Source: Paenibacillus sp. D2_2 (GTDB lineage: Bacteria > Bacillota > Bacilli > Paenibacillales > Paenibacillaceae). Taken from it: a DNA stretch of 64,000 nucleotides. The notes under the pieces are model-generated. The model was not told the DNA's origin. It made no database searches and saw only the letters and a list, made by a program, of their open reading frames with translations. Every line of letters starts with the position of its first letter. The first letter of the stretch is position 1. Positions 41,445 to 51,120 of the stretch are shown one piece after another. Made by a program: the position numbers and the translations under genes. Where the stretch lies: positions 3,132,501 through 3,196,500 of the forward strand of contig NZ_CP133605.1 of the NCBI RefSeq assembly GCF_031199965.1, read 5' to 3'.

Positions 41445-41990
41445 ACTTATTGCTCCTTTCGAGTCATGTTGTCCTAAGCCTATAATAAGAAGTCTAGTGC
41501 CTTCCTAGTAGGGGCTATTTTTGACCTTATGTGAACAATTTTGACTTTTGGTAGAGAACGGACTATTAATGACTGGAAAAAGAGGCAACAGGTTACGATA
41601 TTCCCGTTTGTTCTCCAAATCTATCATATAATACAGTTCGTGCTATCCCTTGCTTTTTATGTACGAGATTGTGTTGATTTATTTACTTTTGACTGCAAGA
41701 TGGTCTTGACGCTCTAACACTAATCTCGCCATTTTAGTTTAAGTTTGAACTCTAAGGGATATTACGGCCGCTTAGAAATGACTTTAGGGCGTTATGACTT
41801 TCTAACGGACGTGCCTGCAGCTTAGAGGTAAATAAGTCCTTTGGAACGGCAGTTTACAGCATTTCAGTGACTGTGATGACCGTTAAAATTTCATGAGGTA
41901 CGGCAATTACTTCAGACGGGACATTCTCGCAACCATAACGATTCAACTAAAACTCCAAGCTCGCCATTCACTCGCCAAAATTGATCACCA
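41445..41990. other. Noncoding gap with degenerate repeats
   Basis: No convincing gene is seen in about 545 nt. The part near 41460-41660 is AT-rich and must hold the GH88 operon promoter. The part at 41750-41930 has decayed repeat-like strings (GCTTAGA at about 41770 and 41830; TTCTAACGGACG at about 41801; GACCGTTAAAA at about 41878) that recall the TAACGGACA family but without clear pairing. Confidence 0.45.
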
Positions 41991-42038
41991 TAAAAAAATC
42001 AGCCCCATATAAACGATATGATCGTCTATACGGGGCCA
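41991..42038 (-). terminator. greA terminator
   Basis: Minus-strand stem GGCCCCGTATAGACG with CGTTTATATGGGGCT, followed by seven T (41992-41998). It lies about 24 nt past the greA stop. Confidence 0.9.
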
Positions 42039-42061
42039 ATTCTTCTTCAATAATATTATGT

Positions 42062-42538
42062 TTATTTGATCTCAAGAATTTCGTATTTAATGATACCTAC
42101 TGGAGCTTCGACGTGAACGATGGTTCCTATTTTCTTGCCGAGAATCTCCTTACCGAGGGGACTCTCATAAGAAATTTTGTTCTCGAACGCATCTGATTCG
42201 GTTGGTCCAACGATTTGGTATTCCACATTCTCTTGGAATTCCAGGTCGTTCAGAATCACTGTAGAACCGATGCCAACTGTACCCTCTTCCAAGCTGTCAG
42301 AATCAACGACTCTGGCATTCTTCAGCATTTTCTCTAAGGTAAGAATACGTGTCTCCATGAATGCTTGGTCTTCCTTAGCAGAGTGATACTCACTGTTCTC
42401 TTTCAAATCGCCGTAGCTGATGGCCAATTTAAGCCGTGCGGCCAGTTCGCTGCGTCTAGGGCCCTTCAGTTCCTTAAGCTCAGCTTCGAGCTTCTCAAGC
42501 CCTTCTTTTGTTAAGATTACTTCTTCTTCATTAGCCAT
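42062..42538 (-). CDS. greA: Transcription elongation factor GreA
   Basis: An intact gene of 158 codons. The N-terminal coiled coil holds the characteristic ARLKLAISYGDLKENSEYHSAK stretch at about residues 34-55, with acidic residues at the tip. The C-terminal FKBP-like domain has ISYESPLGKEILGKKIGTIV. GreA enters the RNA polymerase secondary channel and stimulates cleavage of backtracked transcripts. It is a single gene with its own terminator. Confidence 0.97.
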   Translation of the reverse strand: MANEEEVILTKEGLEKLEAELKELKGPRRSELAARLKLAISYGDLKENSEYHSAKEDQAFMETRILTLEKMLKNARVVDSDSLEEGTVGIGSTVILNDLEFQENVEYQIVGPTESDAFENKISYESPLGKEILGKKIGTIVHVEAPVGIIKYEILEIK

Positions 42539-42661
42539 AGTCTACATCTCCTATTTATCCTGCATACCCTTATTTTAAACTATTTCCTTAAAGAACGGTG
42601 CATAAACTTTAGAAAATTTTTCAGAAAATTTATCCGTTCTCAAGATTTTTTCAACAAACCC

Positions 42662-42708
42662 TTGCACGCCCACCTCTAAATTTGATATAATCCTGAACGA
42701 ACGTTCAG
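42662..42708 (+). promoter_or_regulatory. Promoter and operator of TetR gene
   Basis: TTGCAC (42662-42667), an 18-nt gap and TATAAT (42686-42691) form a good promoter. A palindrome TGAACG-AA-CGTTCA (42694-42707) follows at the expected start site and would block transcription when bound. The closely related AGAACG-AA-CGGTCA lies upstream of the MFS gene at 43437-43450. Confidence 0.75.
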
Positions 42709-42749
42709 TATAAAAAGTATTTATCATTACGATCAAGGAGCCGATTGAA

Positions 42750-43370
42750 ATGGAACCAACGGGCGCAGCATTAAATAAGAAGCAATTGCAAAGTGAACTG
42801 ACGAAGCGAAAAGTTGCCGATGCTGCTAGAGCTTTATTTGTAAATAAAGGCTATAAGGCGACTTCGATCGAAGAGATCTCGGAAGCGACCGGAAGCAGCA
42901 AAGGGAATATTTATTATCATTTCAAGAGTAAGGAAGGTCTATTCCTCTATTTGCTGGATGAATGGGAACGTGAATGGGAAGAAAATTGGCAGCAGAATGT
43001 ATCTCAATATAAGACAGTTACAGATAAGCTGTACGGCTTCGCCAAGCAGATGGTGCTTGATGACCTGAATCATCCCCTCTCCAAAGCGGCCAGTGAGTTC
43101 TTCAACCATGATGAGAAGCCAGGTGATGTGGAAGAGCGTATTATCGAGATGGTGCAGGGGCACCTTAAGTTTAATCAAGCTCTAATTCAGCAGGGCATCG
43201 ATAATGGAGAATTCAAAACGGATAATATTGAGTGCCTCGCTCTTATTTTAGAGAGCCTTGTGATTGGATTAAGCCATATGTCGAGGCAATTGAAATTACA
43301 AAATGCGCTTAACGTCTATCAACAAGCCATCAAAATTTATTTATACGGTATTGCCAATTCTCCTCATTAG
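42750..43370 (+). CDS. TetR family transcriptional regulator
   Basis: An intact gene of 206 codons. Helix-turn-helix at residues 14-60: KRKVADAARALFVNKGYKATSIEEISEATGSSKGNIYYHFKSKEGLF-type layout with the YYHFKSKE signature. The rest is a helical ligand domain (EWEREWEENWQQ). It lies 148 nt upstream of the MFS gene on the same strand. Related operators precede both genes, so it probably represses itself and the transporter. Confidence 0.93.
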   Translation: MEPTGAALNKKQLQSELTKRKVADAARALFVNKGYKATSIEEISEATGSSKGNIYYHFKSKEGLFLYLLDEWEREWEENWQQNVSQYKTVTDKLYGFAKQMVLDDLNHPLSKAASEFFNHDEKPGDVEERIIEMVQGHLKFNQALIQQGIDNGEFKTDNIECLALILESLVIGLSHMSRQLKLQNALNVYQQAIKIYLYGIANSPH

Positions 43371-43436
43371 CTTTGTGTTCTTTCAATGAGGTTTATATAT
43401 ACCTAGTACAAAACATCATTTTTTATAAATTTTATA

Positions 43437-43450
43437 GAACGAACGGTCAG
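43437..43450 (+). promoter_or_regulatory. Operator upstream of MFS gene
   Basis: AGAACG and CGGTCA arms around AA match the TetR-gene operator at ten to twelve positions, including the flanking AGTAT. Confidence 0.65.
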
Positions 43451-43518
43451 TATAGTTCCAGGAATCGGAGTATCCACCGACGACCTCAACTATTCTACAC
43501 CATGCGGAGGATATTATT

Positions 43519-44729
43519 ATGTCAATTTTATTTAAAAATAGAGGAGCATTACTGCTTCTCATGCTTAATATTTTTATCGTTTTTACCGGGATCGGTCTCG
43601 TCGTCCCTATCATGCCGACCTATATGACCGAGCTGCATATTAGCGGCAGCACCGTTGGTCTGCTTGTCGCATCTTTCTCACTAACACAACTCATATTCTC
43701 TCCTTATGCCGGGAGATTATCCGATAATTTCGGACGCAAGAAAATTATTGTAATCGGGATGGTCGTATTCGCGATATCAGAGCTTCTCTTCGGGATCGCT
43801 AATGCGCCAGTACTTCTATTCGCTAGCAGAATGATCGGTGGACTGGGCGCCGCGCTGATCTTTCCTGCGGTAATGGCCTATACGGCAGACACTACCACGG
43901 ATGACGAGCGGGCTACCGGAATGGGCTTCATCAATGCAGCCATTACCACCGGATTCATCATCGGTCCTGGTATTGGCGGATTTATCGCAGAATTTGGGAT
44001 TCGCGTTCCATTCTTCGCGGCCGCAGTTGCTGGTGGCGTCGCCGCCACGATAACATTGTTTGCACTACCGGAATCCAATAAACGAGCGCAGGTAGCAAAG
44101 GATAAAGCTAACGAAGCTCCTAGACAATCATTATTTAAGCAATTGCTCAACTCATATAAAGAACCTTATTTTATCGCTCTTATCATCGTGTTCGTCGCTT
44201 CATTTGGTCTGGCGAACTACGAGACCGTATTTGGACTTTTTGTCGATCATAAGTTTGGCTTCACCGCCAAAGATATCGCCTTCATTATCACTTTTGGTTC
44301 CATCGCCGGGGCGGTCGTCCAATTAACGATCTTCGGCTGGATCTTGAACAAGTTCGGAGAACGCAATGTCATCTCATTCTGTCTGATCACAGCTGCTGCA
44401 TTCGTTCTACTAACGCTCTTTGTGCACACTTACTGGCTAATTGTCATTGTAACGTTCATTCTATTCCTATCGATCGACATTCTACGGCAGGCAATCGGCA
44501 CACAAATGTCTAAGATGGCCGAGGAGAACCAGGGATACGTCGCTGGCCTAAACTCGGCATACACGAGCCTTGGCAATCTGCCTGCCCGATTGTTGCTGGA
44601 TTCTTGTTCGATTTTAACATCAACTATCCTTACGTCTCGGCAGCGCTCGTTCTCGGATTGTGCTTCGTGCTCTCGCTCAGAGCGAAGCGAAGCAGCCAGC
44701 CAAATCCTGCGCAGCAAGCTGCTAAATAA
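43519..44729 (+). CDS. MFS multidrug transporter, one frameshift near the end
   Basis: About 404 codons; ATG follows GGAGG. Twelve membrane segments are expected (FIVFTGIGLVVPIMPTYMTEL start, GRLSDNFGRKKI motif A, RMIGGLGAALIFPAVMAY). The reading frame as given departs from the family near 44577-44590; adding one base restores SLGNLACPIVAGFLFDFNINYPY and an end at 44729 (stop TAA 44727-44729). Uncorrected, the frame runs to 44808 with a non-membrane tail. NorA/Bmr-type proton-driven drug export is likely. Controlled by the preceding TetR gene. Confidence 0.85.
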
Positions 44730-44743
44730 CATCGCGCTTTTCA

Positions 44744-44922
44744 ACCGGTCAAAAATGACCGTTACAGCAAGAAATGAACAACTTCCCTATTCTAACGGAC
44801 ACTTTTGACCATTAGAAGCAATAAATGCAGCTTTCCGCGATGTTTCTCTTTGTAACGGACACAATTGTCCGTTACAAGAACAGAGTAGCAAAGATTCAAC
44901 GCTAACGGTCAATAATGTCCGC
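44744..44922. repeat. Array of four TAACGGACA-type palindromic units
   Basis: Units lie at about 44744-44765, 44792-44814, 44852-44875 and 44902-44922, 48-60 nt apart. Each is a short imperfect palindrome with core TAACGGACA...TGTCCGTTA (the third is almost perfect). They belong to the same family as the pair at 18617-18692. They lie between convergent MFS genes. Confidence 0.75.
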
Positions 44923-44939
44923 GTGATCAGATCAAACGC

Positions 44940-44990
44940 AAAAGAGGCTGTCTCCAAGTCGAAAAAATCGACTTTGGAGACAGCCTCTTT
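44940..44990. terminator. Strong bidirectional terminator
   Basis: Arms AAAGAGGCTGTCTCCAA and TTGGAGACAGCCTCTTT pair with a loop rich in A and T; T runs occur on both sides. It serves both convergent MFS genes. Confidence 0.9.
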
Positions 44991-44998
44991 GTTACTTA

Positions 44999-46273
44999 TT
45001 ACAGCTGAATTGCCTTCCGATTCACAAAGCCGATCACAGCCGTGATCAAGCTAAGCAACGCAGCCAGCAAATACATATTTACAATCCCGAACCACTCCGC
45101 AACACCACTCAGTAGGAGAAGAGATAGTCCTAATAAAGTACTAAGCAGCGTCGATTGCGCAGAGAATACCTTTGGCAGAATCTCCTTATTCACACTTCTC
45201 TGAATAAGCGTACGTCTAGTTACTCCGGCGAGCTCGGTAAAAGGCCCGGTGAAGAGGACAATGACAAGTGCGAGTACAGCAGAATGGTTGAGCGCAAAAC
45301 ACGCGGTAAGTAGACCATAGCCGAGTGTTCCCACGATCATAGAAAGGAACATTTTTTTCTCGAATTTTTTGACAAGAGCTACGACGATGAGCCCACCAAG
45401 CACAGCCCCGGCAAAATAACTCGCATTAATGTAACCCCACCACTTCTCATCCTTGTGCAGTATATCTTGGACAAATACGAGGATGAACGCACCGACCCAA
45501 ACCATCCCGCCTAGCGCATCGCATACATCCATCATTGTTAGAGCACGAAGTCTAGGAATCCGCCAAAGAGCGACCCAACCTTCCCTCAATACTTCCCAGC
45601 GTGAAGAAGACCTGTTATCCGCAGTTGCTCCGTCCACCATCGTTCCCTTTTCCTTAGACACCGACGTACGCACATCGAACAAGTTTCTCCGCTTGGCCTC
45701 CGTTGGATCTTCAATCAGAACTGTAACCGCTGCTGCTATACCGTAGCAAATCGCAACAACCACTAACACGGGAAAAGAGCCCATAACCGCAACCAGCACA
45801 CCGCTGACGGCCCATCCGGCGAACTGTACAATCTGATCTGTCGTTCCTATAATCCCATTCGCCTTCATCAAGCTAGAATCATCCACTAACCTTGGGATCA
45901 ATGCATTTCGTGCCGGACTTGTCCACCCGTCCAGGAAGGATAGGCTAGCAATAAGGGCATAAATGACAACAGTGTCCGCACCGCCAATCCATGGTGAGAG
46001 ATAAAGTGCAAGCGTGATGAACAGTAGAAACTGTCCGCCTTGTGCCAAAGTCAACAAGAAAGATAAACGATAGCGGTCAATCAACAGCGGCGCCAATAGC
46101 CCGCTAAGCATTTGAGCGACAACGCGAAAGAAAGGCACCAATGTGGCAAAAATAATCGATCCGGTCTGATTCAGCACATATGTGGTCAGTGCCACCAAGT
46201 ACAGCACATCGACCGTATTCGATAATGTCTGTGATCCCCATAAATAATAAAAAGACGGTCTGAATTTCACCAT
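44999..46273 (-). CDS. MFS transporter (MFS_3/enterobactin-exporter type)
   Basis: An intact gene of 424 codons. ATG 46273 lies 8 nt after AGGAG; GTG 46279 touches the ribosome site. About twelve membrane segments with SFLDGWTSPARNALIPRLV in the first half and FTGPFTELAGVTRRTLIQRSV in the second half, typical of the EntS/macrolide-efflux-like branch. Substrate unknown. It converges with the previous MFS gene. Confidence 0.85.
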   Translation of the reverse strand: MVKFRPSFYYLWGSQTLSNTVDVLYLVALTTYVLNQTGSIIFATLVPFFRVVAQMLSGLLAPLLIDRYRLSFLLTLAQGGQFLLFITLALYLSPWIGGADTVVIYALIASLSFLDGWTSPARNALIPRLVDDSSLMKANGIIGTTDQIVQFAGWAVSGVLVAVMGSFPVLVVVAICYGIAAAVTVLIEDPTEAKRRNLFDVRTSVSKEKGTMVDGATADNRSSSRWEVLREGWVALWRIPRLRALTMMDVCDALGGMVWVGAFILVFVQDILHKDEKWWGYINASYFAGAVLGGLIVVALVKKFEKKMFLSMIVGTLGYGLLTACFALNHSAVLALVIVLFTGPFTELAGVTRRTLIQRSVNKEILPKVFSAQSTLLSTLLGLSLLLLSGVAEWFGIVNMYLLAALLSLITAVIGFVNRKAIQL

Positions 46274-46398
46274 GTTCACTCCTATTCAGTTATCAATCTA
46301 TGAAGTACATGGCTTAACTCAAATCGGTCTCATAACATTCTCCTTAACAAAAATATATATTACTTCGTGTTCAAAAAGTTCAGTTTTCAGCACCTCTA

Positions 46399-47147
46399 TT
46401 AAGGCTCATATTTCATCTTCCGGGTCATTCCCCCATCGACAACGATATGCGCTCCTGTAACAAATGTATTATTCGGATCTGTAAAATACAGACACGCCCG
46501 AGCAATATCCTCTGGAGTACCAACCCTGCCGGCCGGATGCTGCTGGTGATCAATATCCCTCAATGCTTCATACTCCCGGTCTCGATCCAACCGGGACTAA
46601 TACAATTGACACGAATCTGGTCACTTCCGAGCGTCACCGCAAGAGCATGACTGAGGGAGGCAATCGCTCCCTTGGATGCAGCATAGGCTTCCGAATTCGG
46701 CTCCGACATCAAGAAACGTGTCGATGAGATATTGACGATCGCACCGCCGTGACCACCCGCCTTCATATATCGAGCCGCAGCGCGTGAGGCCAGGAAGCAG
46801 CTTCGAGCATTCGTATTAAGCACGTCATCCCAATCTTCTACCGTTAATTCAAACAGATCCTTGAATCGTGAGACGCTGGCATTATTAATGAGTACATCAA
46901 TCCGCCCAAATCGTTCATGAGCCGCTGCCATCAAGCTAAGGATATCCTCCTCCTGCCTCACATCACAAGGAACAAAAAGACTCGTACCACCCTTTGAGTT
47001 AATCTCCTCTGCGACATTAATTCCCGCCGCCTCGTTCACCTCTGCTATGATTACCGATGCTCCAAGCTCGGCATAAACCTTAGCTACACCGCGTCCTATT
47101 CCCTGCCCCGCACCGGTTACGATTACAACTTGACCTTGCAACGACAC
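46399..47147 (-). CDS. SDR family oxidoreductase, one frameshift
   Basis: About 249 codons with GTG 47147 behind GGAG. The N-terminal Rossmann motif is TGAGQGIGRG (residues 11-20); NNAS follows, then the catalytic Ser and the YAASK tetrad with Tyr and Lys near 155-160. The frames meet at three C at 46575-46577; four restore SPGWIETGEYEALRDIDHQQHPAGRVGTPEDIA. The C-terminus GAHIVVDGGM is typical of the classical SDR fold. Substrate unknown. It follows the epimerase gene by about 39 nt. Confidence 0.85.
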
Positions 47148-47185
47148 TTGAATCGGCTCCTCTCAAGAGAATAACTCATCATGTC

Positions 47186-48064
47186 CTATGTACCTTCGAT
47201 ATCATGAATCAGCTCTGGCAACCACTCCTGAACGGAATGGAAAGAGTACCCGGCCGCCTTGGCTCTGGATGTATCCATCGTCCAGGAGGTCGGAATGCCA
47301 AACGGAGACATATGTTCCTCCTCGGTCTCTGACAAGATGCGAGCCTCATTGCCTGAAGCTTTTTCAATCATCTTTATAATTTGACCGATCGTCACCGCCC
47401 CATCCGAGCTCCCATTCACAGGTCCTGTAATTGAAGAAGTGCCAAGCCACTTCATGAAGGACGCAACTTCACCTGATGTGATGAATGAGATCGCCGCCTC
47501 AGGATTGGGAATCCCAATCTTCAGGCCCTGCTTTACATGCTCAATATGGAAATGCAGTCTGCGTGTGTAATCATCCGGCCCAAGAACAATCGGAATACGC
47601 ATCGCACATACCGGAAAATTAGCTTTTTGCATAAAGACCGTCTCAACAAGTCGCTTCCCCTCAGCATATCCAAACGCATCACGGTCACCCATTTTCAGTT
47701 CATATTGATACGGATCAAAGTCCGACTCAACCAGTGGATGATCAAGGAAATCGTAAACAGATGCCGAAGAGGTTACAATATACCGACCCACATGCCCTTC
47801 AAAAGCATGCACTGCGGCCAAAGCCTCGTTAGGAGAATAACAAATATTATCATAGACAATATCCCAAGGCCCAGACTGTGCTACTTCTCTCAATGAAGTT
47901 TCGTCTGAACGATCCAACACAACTTGATGGACCTCACCAGCAAATTCCACCTTTGTCAGTCCGCGCGTAGCGACAGTTACCTGATGCTGCCCTTCACTGG
48001 CCAGCAATTGAACCAGTCTTTTCCCGAAATATCGGGAGCCTCCTAGAACCAATATTTTTGACAT
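47186..48064 (-). CDS. NAD-dependent epimerase/dehydratase-like protein
   Basis: An intact gene of 292 codons; ATG follows GGAGGTG. N-terminal nucleotide-binding motif LVLGGSRYFGKRL, DNICYSP, a catalytic YxxxK-like segment (FGYAEGKRLVE) and VNGSSDGAVTIGQIIKMIEKASG near residue 225. It belongs to the extended SDR (RmlD/SDR-a) group; the substrate is not readable. It forms an operon with the downstream SDR gene. Confidence 0.85.
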   Translation of the reverse strand: MSKILVLGGSRYFGKRLVQLLASEGQHQVTVATRGLTKVEFAGEVHQVVLDRSDETSLREVAQSGPWDIVYDNICYSPNEALAAVHAFEGHVGRYIVTSSASVYDFLDHPLVESDFDPYQYELKMGDRDAFGYAEGKRLVETVFMQKANFPVCAMRIPIVLGPDDYTRRLHFHIEHVKQGLKIGIPNPEAAISFITSGEVASFMKWLGTSSITGPVNGSSDGAVTIGQIIKMIEKASGNEARILSETEEEHMSPFGIPTSWTMDTSRAKAAGYSFHSVQEWLPELIHDIEGT

Positions 48065-48112
48065 CAGACACAGGCACCTCCGTTAATAGTATCTTTTACT
48101 CTCACGATCACA

Positions 48113-48514
48113 TTATCGACTGCCGAATAAACTCTTCATCAAGGTTAATCCGCAAAGCAAACCGAAGAAAAAGTGTCCTTCCTGCCTAGCTACATCTTGA
48201 TACAGAGCATAATAAGGCATCTTCAAGAAAATATTCAGCATCGGATAGATCATCAAAATCAAACTGGGCAGAAATACGAAAAAGAATAACGGTCTATGAA
48301 ACTTTCTACGGTTTGGCAAACCATTGAGCAGGCTTAAATAGATCCCGAATAATAGCGCATATATGATATTACCCAACAGACTATAGTCGATTCGTAGGAA
48401 CTCCCCCTTCTTCGACTCCATCATCCCTACGAATTGGTTGCCGTAATATACTACGATCAGCATCCCAATGGTCCATAGCAAATAATAAAAATAACCCTTC
48501 GACTTATTCATCAC
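48113..48514 (-). CDS. Small four-helix membrane protein
   Basis: An intact gene of 133 codons. Hydrophobic segments lie at about residues 10-26, 45-63, 73-95 and 112-130. Loops are short and basic (RRKFHRP). No domain is recognised. It sits between the epimerase gene and the DUF817 gene in the same orientation, 32 nt after the latter, so it is likely co-transcribed with it. Confidence 0.7.
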   Translation of the reverse strand: MMNKSKGYFYYLLWTIGMLIVVYYGNQFVGMMESKKGEFLRIDYSLLGNIIYALLFGIYLSLLNGLPNRRKFHRPLFFFVFLPSLILMIYPMLNIFLKMPYYALYQDVARQEGHFFFGLLCGLTLMKSLFGSR

Positions 48515-48546
48515 TGACCACCTCCGCTCATAACTTAACGAACAGT

Positions 48547-49335
48547 TCAGCCCATTTCGTCGCCCTTACGCCAGATCAAGCCCGTTTTAACATGCTTCAA
48601 TTGCGCTACAATAATAATGCTGATCACAACTAGCATAAACCATGAACTGATCTTACCGATATGAACGAGCTGCCATTTGTGCTCTTGTCCCGGATATCTC
48701 CATGCTCCTAGAAAAGTAGAAATATTCTCCGCGATCCAGATGAAGAAGCCAATCAGAACAAAAGACAACATCAGCGGCATCCGGTACGTCTGGGAATGGA
48801 GCGAATAATGCACTCTAGTACGGAAGAATATAAGGAACAGTAGGACGGTTAGCCACCAGCGATAATCACCAATGAAATGATGTGTGAAAAAATTTAGGTA
48901 GATCGCTGCACAAATTAGTACGGTGAGCCATCCACTGGGCCAGCCCGTCATCTGCAATTGAAGTCTACGCCATGCCTGGCAAATATAGCTCGCTACACTA
49001 GCATACATGAACCCGCTGTAGAGCGGGACTCCGTAAATCTTCGTCCAAGCCTGTTCAGGATAAGCCCATGACCCCATATGTACCTTGAACAATTCTAGAC
49101 AGAGACCAATAATATGAAACATACATATTACTTTAAGCTCATCCATCGTCTCCAGCTTGAAGACAATCATACCAATTTGCGCTAACACGCAGACGATCAG
49201 AATTAGATCATACCTCGGTAATCCCGGGATATGTACGATCTTAGTTAATCCTAGCGTCCCAAATATAATCACTGGAAATATGCAGGATAAAGCCTGAAGC
49301 CATCCGAATTGCAGCAAATTGCGGATAAATGTCAT
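48547..49335 (-). CDS. DUF817 membrane protein
   Basis: An intact gene of 262 codons. ATG 49335 follows GGAGGG; the open frame goes to 49446 but has no ribosome site. Seven or eight membrane segments. Family motifs are VCMFHIIGLCLELFKVHMGSW-like (HIIGLCLELFKVHMGSWAYP), PLYSGFMYASVASYICQAWR and FWIAENISTFLGAWRYPGQ. DUF817 has no established function known to me. Confidence 0.85.
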   Translation of the reverse strand: MTFIRNLLQFGWLQALSCIFPVIIFGTLGLTKIVHIPGLPRYDLILIVCVLAQIGMIVFKLETMDELKVICMFHIIGLCLELFKVHMGSWAYPEQAWTKIYGVPLYSGFMYASVASYICQAWRRLQLQMTGWPSGWLTVLICAAIYLNFFTHHFIGDYRWWLTVLLFLIFFRTRVHYSLHSQTYRMPLMLSFVLIGFFIWIAENISTFLGAWRYPGQEHKWQLVHIGKISSWFMLVVISIIIVAQLKHVKTGLIWRKGDEMG

Positions 49336-49451
49336 AGTTCCCTCCGAAATTTGGTAAACAGCTATACACGATTTTATCACAGACGGGGTGTGATGGGCAG
49401 AGCTATTTTTGTTATATGACGATTCCCCAAGCACAGTGGAAACCAATCATT

Positions 49452-49482
49452 AAAAAAGAGAGCTGCTCTCACAACTCTCTCT
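49452..49482 (-). terminator. Terminator after the aldo/keto reductase gene
   Basis: Minus strand: AGAGAG and CTCTCT arms with TTGTGAGAGCAG between, then six T. Confidence 0.8.
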
Positions 49483-49499
49483 TCACCATAACTATTCCT

Positions 49500-50342
49500 T
49501 TAGAAATCAAAAGTGTCCGGGTCTGGACCAAAGCGCTGATTCTTATTCAGCCCATCGATCTGCGCGATTTCTTCTGCGCTTAACTCGAAATTAAATATAT
49601 CAGCATTTTCAATAATCCGCTGCTCATTCACCGATTTAGGAATCGTAATAATGCCTACCTGCAAATCCCAGCGTAGGATTACTTGAGCCGGAGTTTTCCC
49701 GTATTTGCTTCCGATCGCTTTCAGCGTCTCGTCATCAAGCACACGACCTTGTCCAAGCGGAGCCCATGCTTCGAGATAAATTCCTTTGCCGGTCGCATAG
49801 TTAAGTAGTTCTTTCTGACTCAGCAATGGATGAAGTTCAACCTGATTGACCGCCGGCACAATCTTCGCTTCGCCCAGCAAGTCCTCGAGGTGATGAATTT
49901 GAAAATTACTTACACCAATAGCACGCACTTTACCTTCTTCATAGATCTTTTCTAAAGCGCGCCAAGTGTCTTTATATTTACCTTTGACTGGCCAATGCAC
50001 GAGGAACAGATCGATATAATCAAGGCCAAGCTTATTCAAGCTTGTCTCAAAAGCCTGTAGCGTCTTCTCGTAGCCTTGCTCGGAATTCCACACTTTGGAG
50101 GTGATGAACAGCTGATCGCGGGTCAGACCATTCTCAGTCATCGCCTCACGGACAGCTTGCCCCACACCTTCTTCATTATTATAAAGCGCCGCGGTATCGA
50201 TACTCCGATAGCCAGCCCGAATCGCAGACTTAACCGCGTGAATAACTTCTTCCCCTTCTTGCACTTTGTAGACACCTAGACCGAATCTTGGCATCTTCAC
50301 TCCGTTATTGAGGGTTACTGTATCCTGTAGATGGAAAGCCAT
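49500..50342 (-). CDS. Aldo/keto reductase (YtbE/YvgN type)
   Basis: An intact gene of 280 codons. The (beta/alpha)8 NADPH-dependent reductase fold is clear: [12 protein letters not shown] at residues 22-33, catalytic [11 protein letters not shown] with Asp and Tyr at about 47-52, [11 protein letters not shown] with Lys at about 80, LVHWPVKG with His near 113, [11 protein letters not shown] and [10 protein letters not shown] (NADPH binding) near 233. It reduces aldehydes such as methylglyoxal in relatives. Single gene with own terminator. Confidence 0.93.
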   Translation of the reverse strand: MAFHLQDTVTLNNGVKMPRFGLGVYKVQEGEEVIHAVKSAIRAGYRSIDTAALYNNEEGVGQAVREAMTENGLTRDQLFITSKVWNSEQGYEKTLQAFETSLNKLGLDYIDLFLVHWPVKGKYKDTWRALEKIYEEGKVRAIGVSNFQIHHLEDLLGEAKIVPAVNQVELHPLLSQKELLNYATGKGIYLEAWAPLGQGRVLDDETLKAIGSKYGKTPAQVILRWDLQVGIITIPKSVNEQRIIENADIFNFELSAEEIAQIDGLNKNQRFGPDPDTFDF

Positions 50343-50419
50343 GTACCTATTCCTCCTTACAATAAGTTAGTCTCCCATCTATTATGACGGATTTAACCCA
50401 TAAATGGAAGCTGGCCCAC

Positions 50420-50911
50420 TTATGCCGATTGACTACCTTTGCGTAGCTTTTGTCTAGCACGATACAGCAATATTTTAAAATGAGATAATCCTATCCCCAT
50501 CAATTCAGCAGACTCTAAATAAGAGAATCCATGAACATCGTACAGAAGTACCGCGTGCTGTTGATTCGGCGGAAGCAGAGATAGTTGATCGAACAATTCA
50601 TCCCTAACCTCTTGGCTAAGCAGCTTCGTCTCCGGTGTCTCTTCATTAGAGAAGTTGTAGAAGAACTCATTCTCATACACATTGGAACGGCTCTCTTTAC
50701 GAAGCTTATCGATATATGCATTATGAGCTACCCGCAGCAACCAAGCTTTAATCCGCTTCGGCTCCATCCCTTCAAGCCGGGTTAATGCACGGTAAAATGT
50801 CTCCTGCATTAGATCCTCGGCATTGTGATGATTGCGACATAAATAGTACAAATATTGATACACATCGGTTTTATATTCACGGTAAATTATTTCCATTGTA
50901 CGACTATTCAT
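50420..50911 (-). CDS. ECF-type RNA polymerase sigma factor
   Basis: The likely start is ATG 50911 (MNSRTMEII, behind AGGGAG) rather than the upstream start at 50980; the product then has 163 residues. Sigma-2 at about 5-75 has YLCRNHHNAEDLMQETFYRA, the usual DAEDLVQETF-like core. Sigma-4 at about 105-160 has LSLLPPNQQHAVLLYDVHGFSYLESAELMG. No anti-sigma gene is adjacent; next on the minus strand is a 77-nt gap and then, downstream, the aldo/keto reductase gene ends. Regulon unknown. Confidence 0.9.
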   Translation of the reverse strand: MNSRTMEIIYREYKTDVYQYLYYLCRNHHNAEDLMQETFYRALTRLEGMEPKRIKAWLLRVAHNAYIDKLRKESRSNVYENEFFYNFSNEETPETKLLSQEVRDELFDQLSLLPPNQQHAVLLYDVHGFSYLESAELMGIGLSHFKILLYRARQKLRKGSQSA

Positions 50912-51083
50912 TATTGGATTCTCCCTTGGTTCTCTATATTTCCTACAGTTCATTCCGTAGTCACTATCTGTACCCAGCATTGCTATTTTCCATTATGGAT
51001 GACATAGCTTGCAGTTCAGATAAGAAATTCTTAAGTTTATCTTAAGATTTCACTGCTTAATTCTTAAAAAATACGACAAGCAC

Positions 51084-51118
51084 AAAAAAACCATCTGGAA
51101 TGGTCTCCAAATGGTTTA
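51084..51118 (-). terminator. Terminator after the sensor kinase gene
   Basis: Minus-strand arms AAACCAT and ATGGTTT with an inner GGAGACC stem, then a T run of about seven. Confidence 0.8.
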
Positions 51119-51120
51119 AT

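Noticed and set aside
41981..42196. A plus-strand open frame over the greA end
   Set aside because: It spans the greA terminator hairpin and overlaps greA in antisense; no ribosome site was seen.
44730..44808. The C-terminal tail of the MFS gene as given
   Set aside because: It replaces a conserved membrane end with unrelated sequence and runs into the repeat array. The one-base-corrected frame fits the family and ends at 44729.
47537..47896. A plus-strand protein of about 119 residues
   Set aside because: It lies wholly within the intact epimerase gene on the other strand, has no ribosome site and no recognisable domain.
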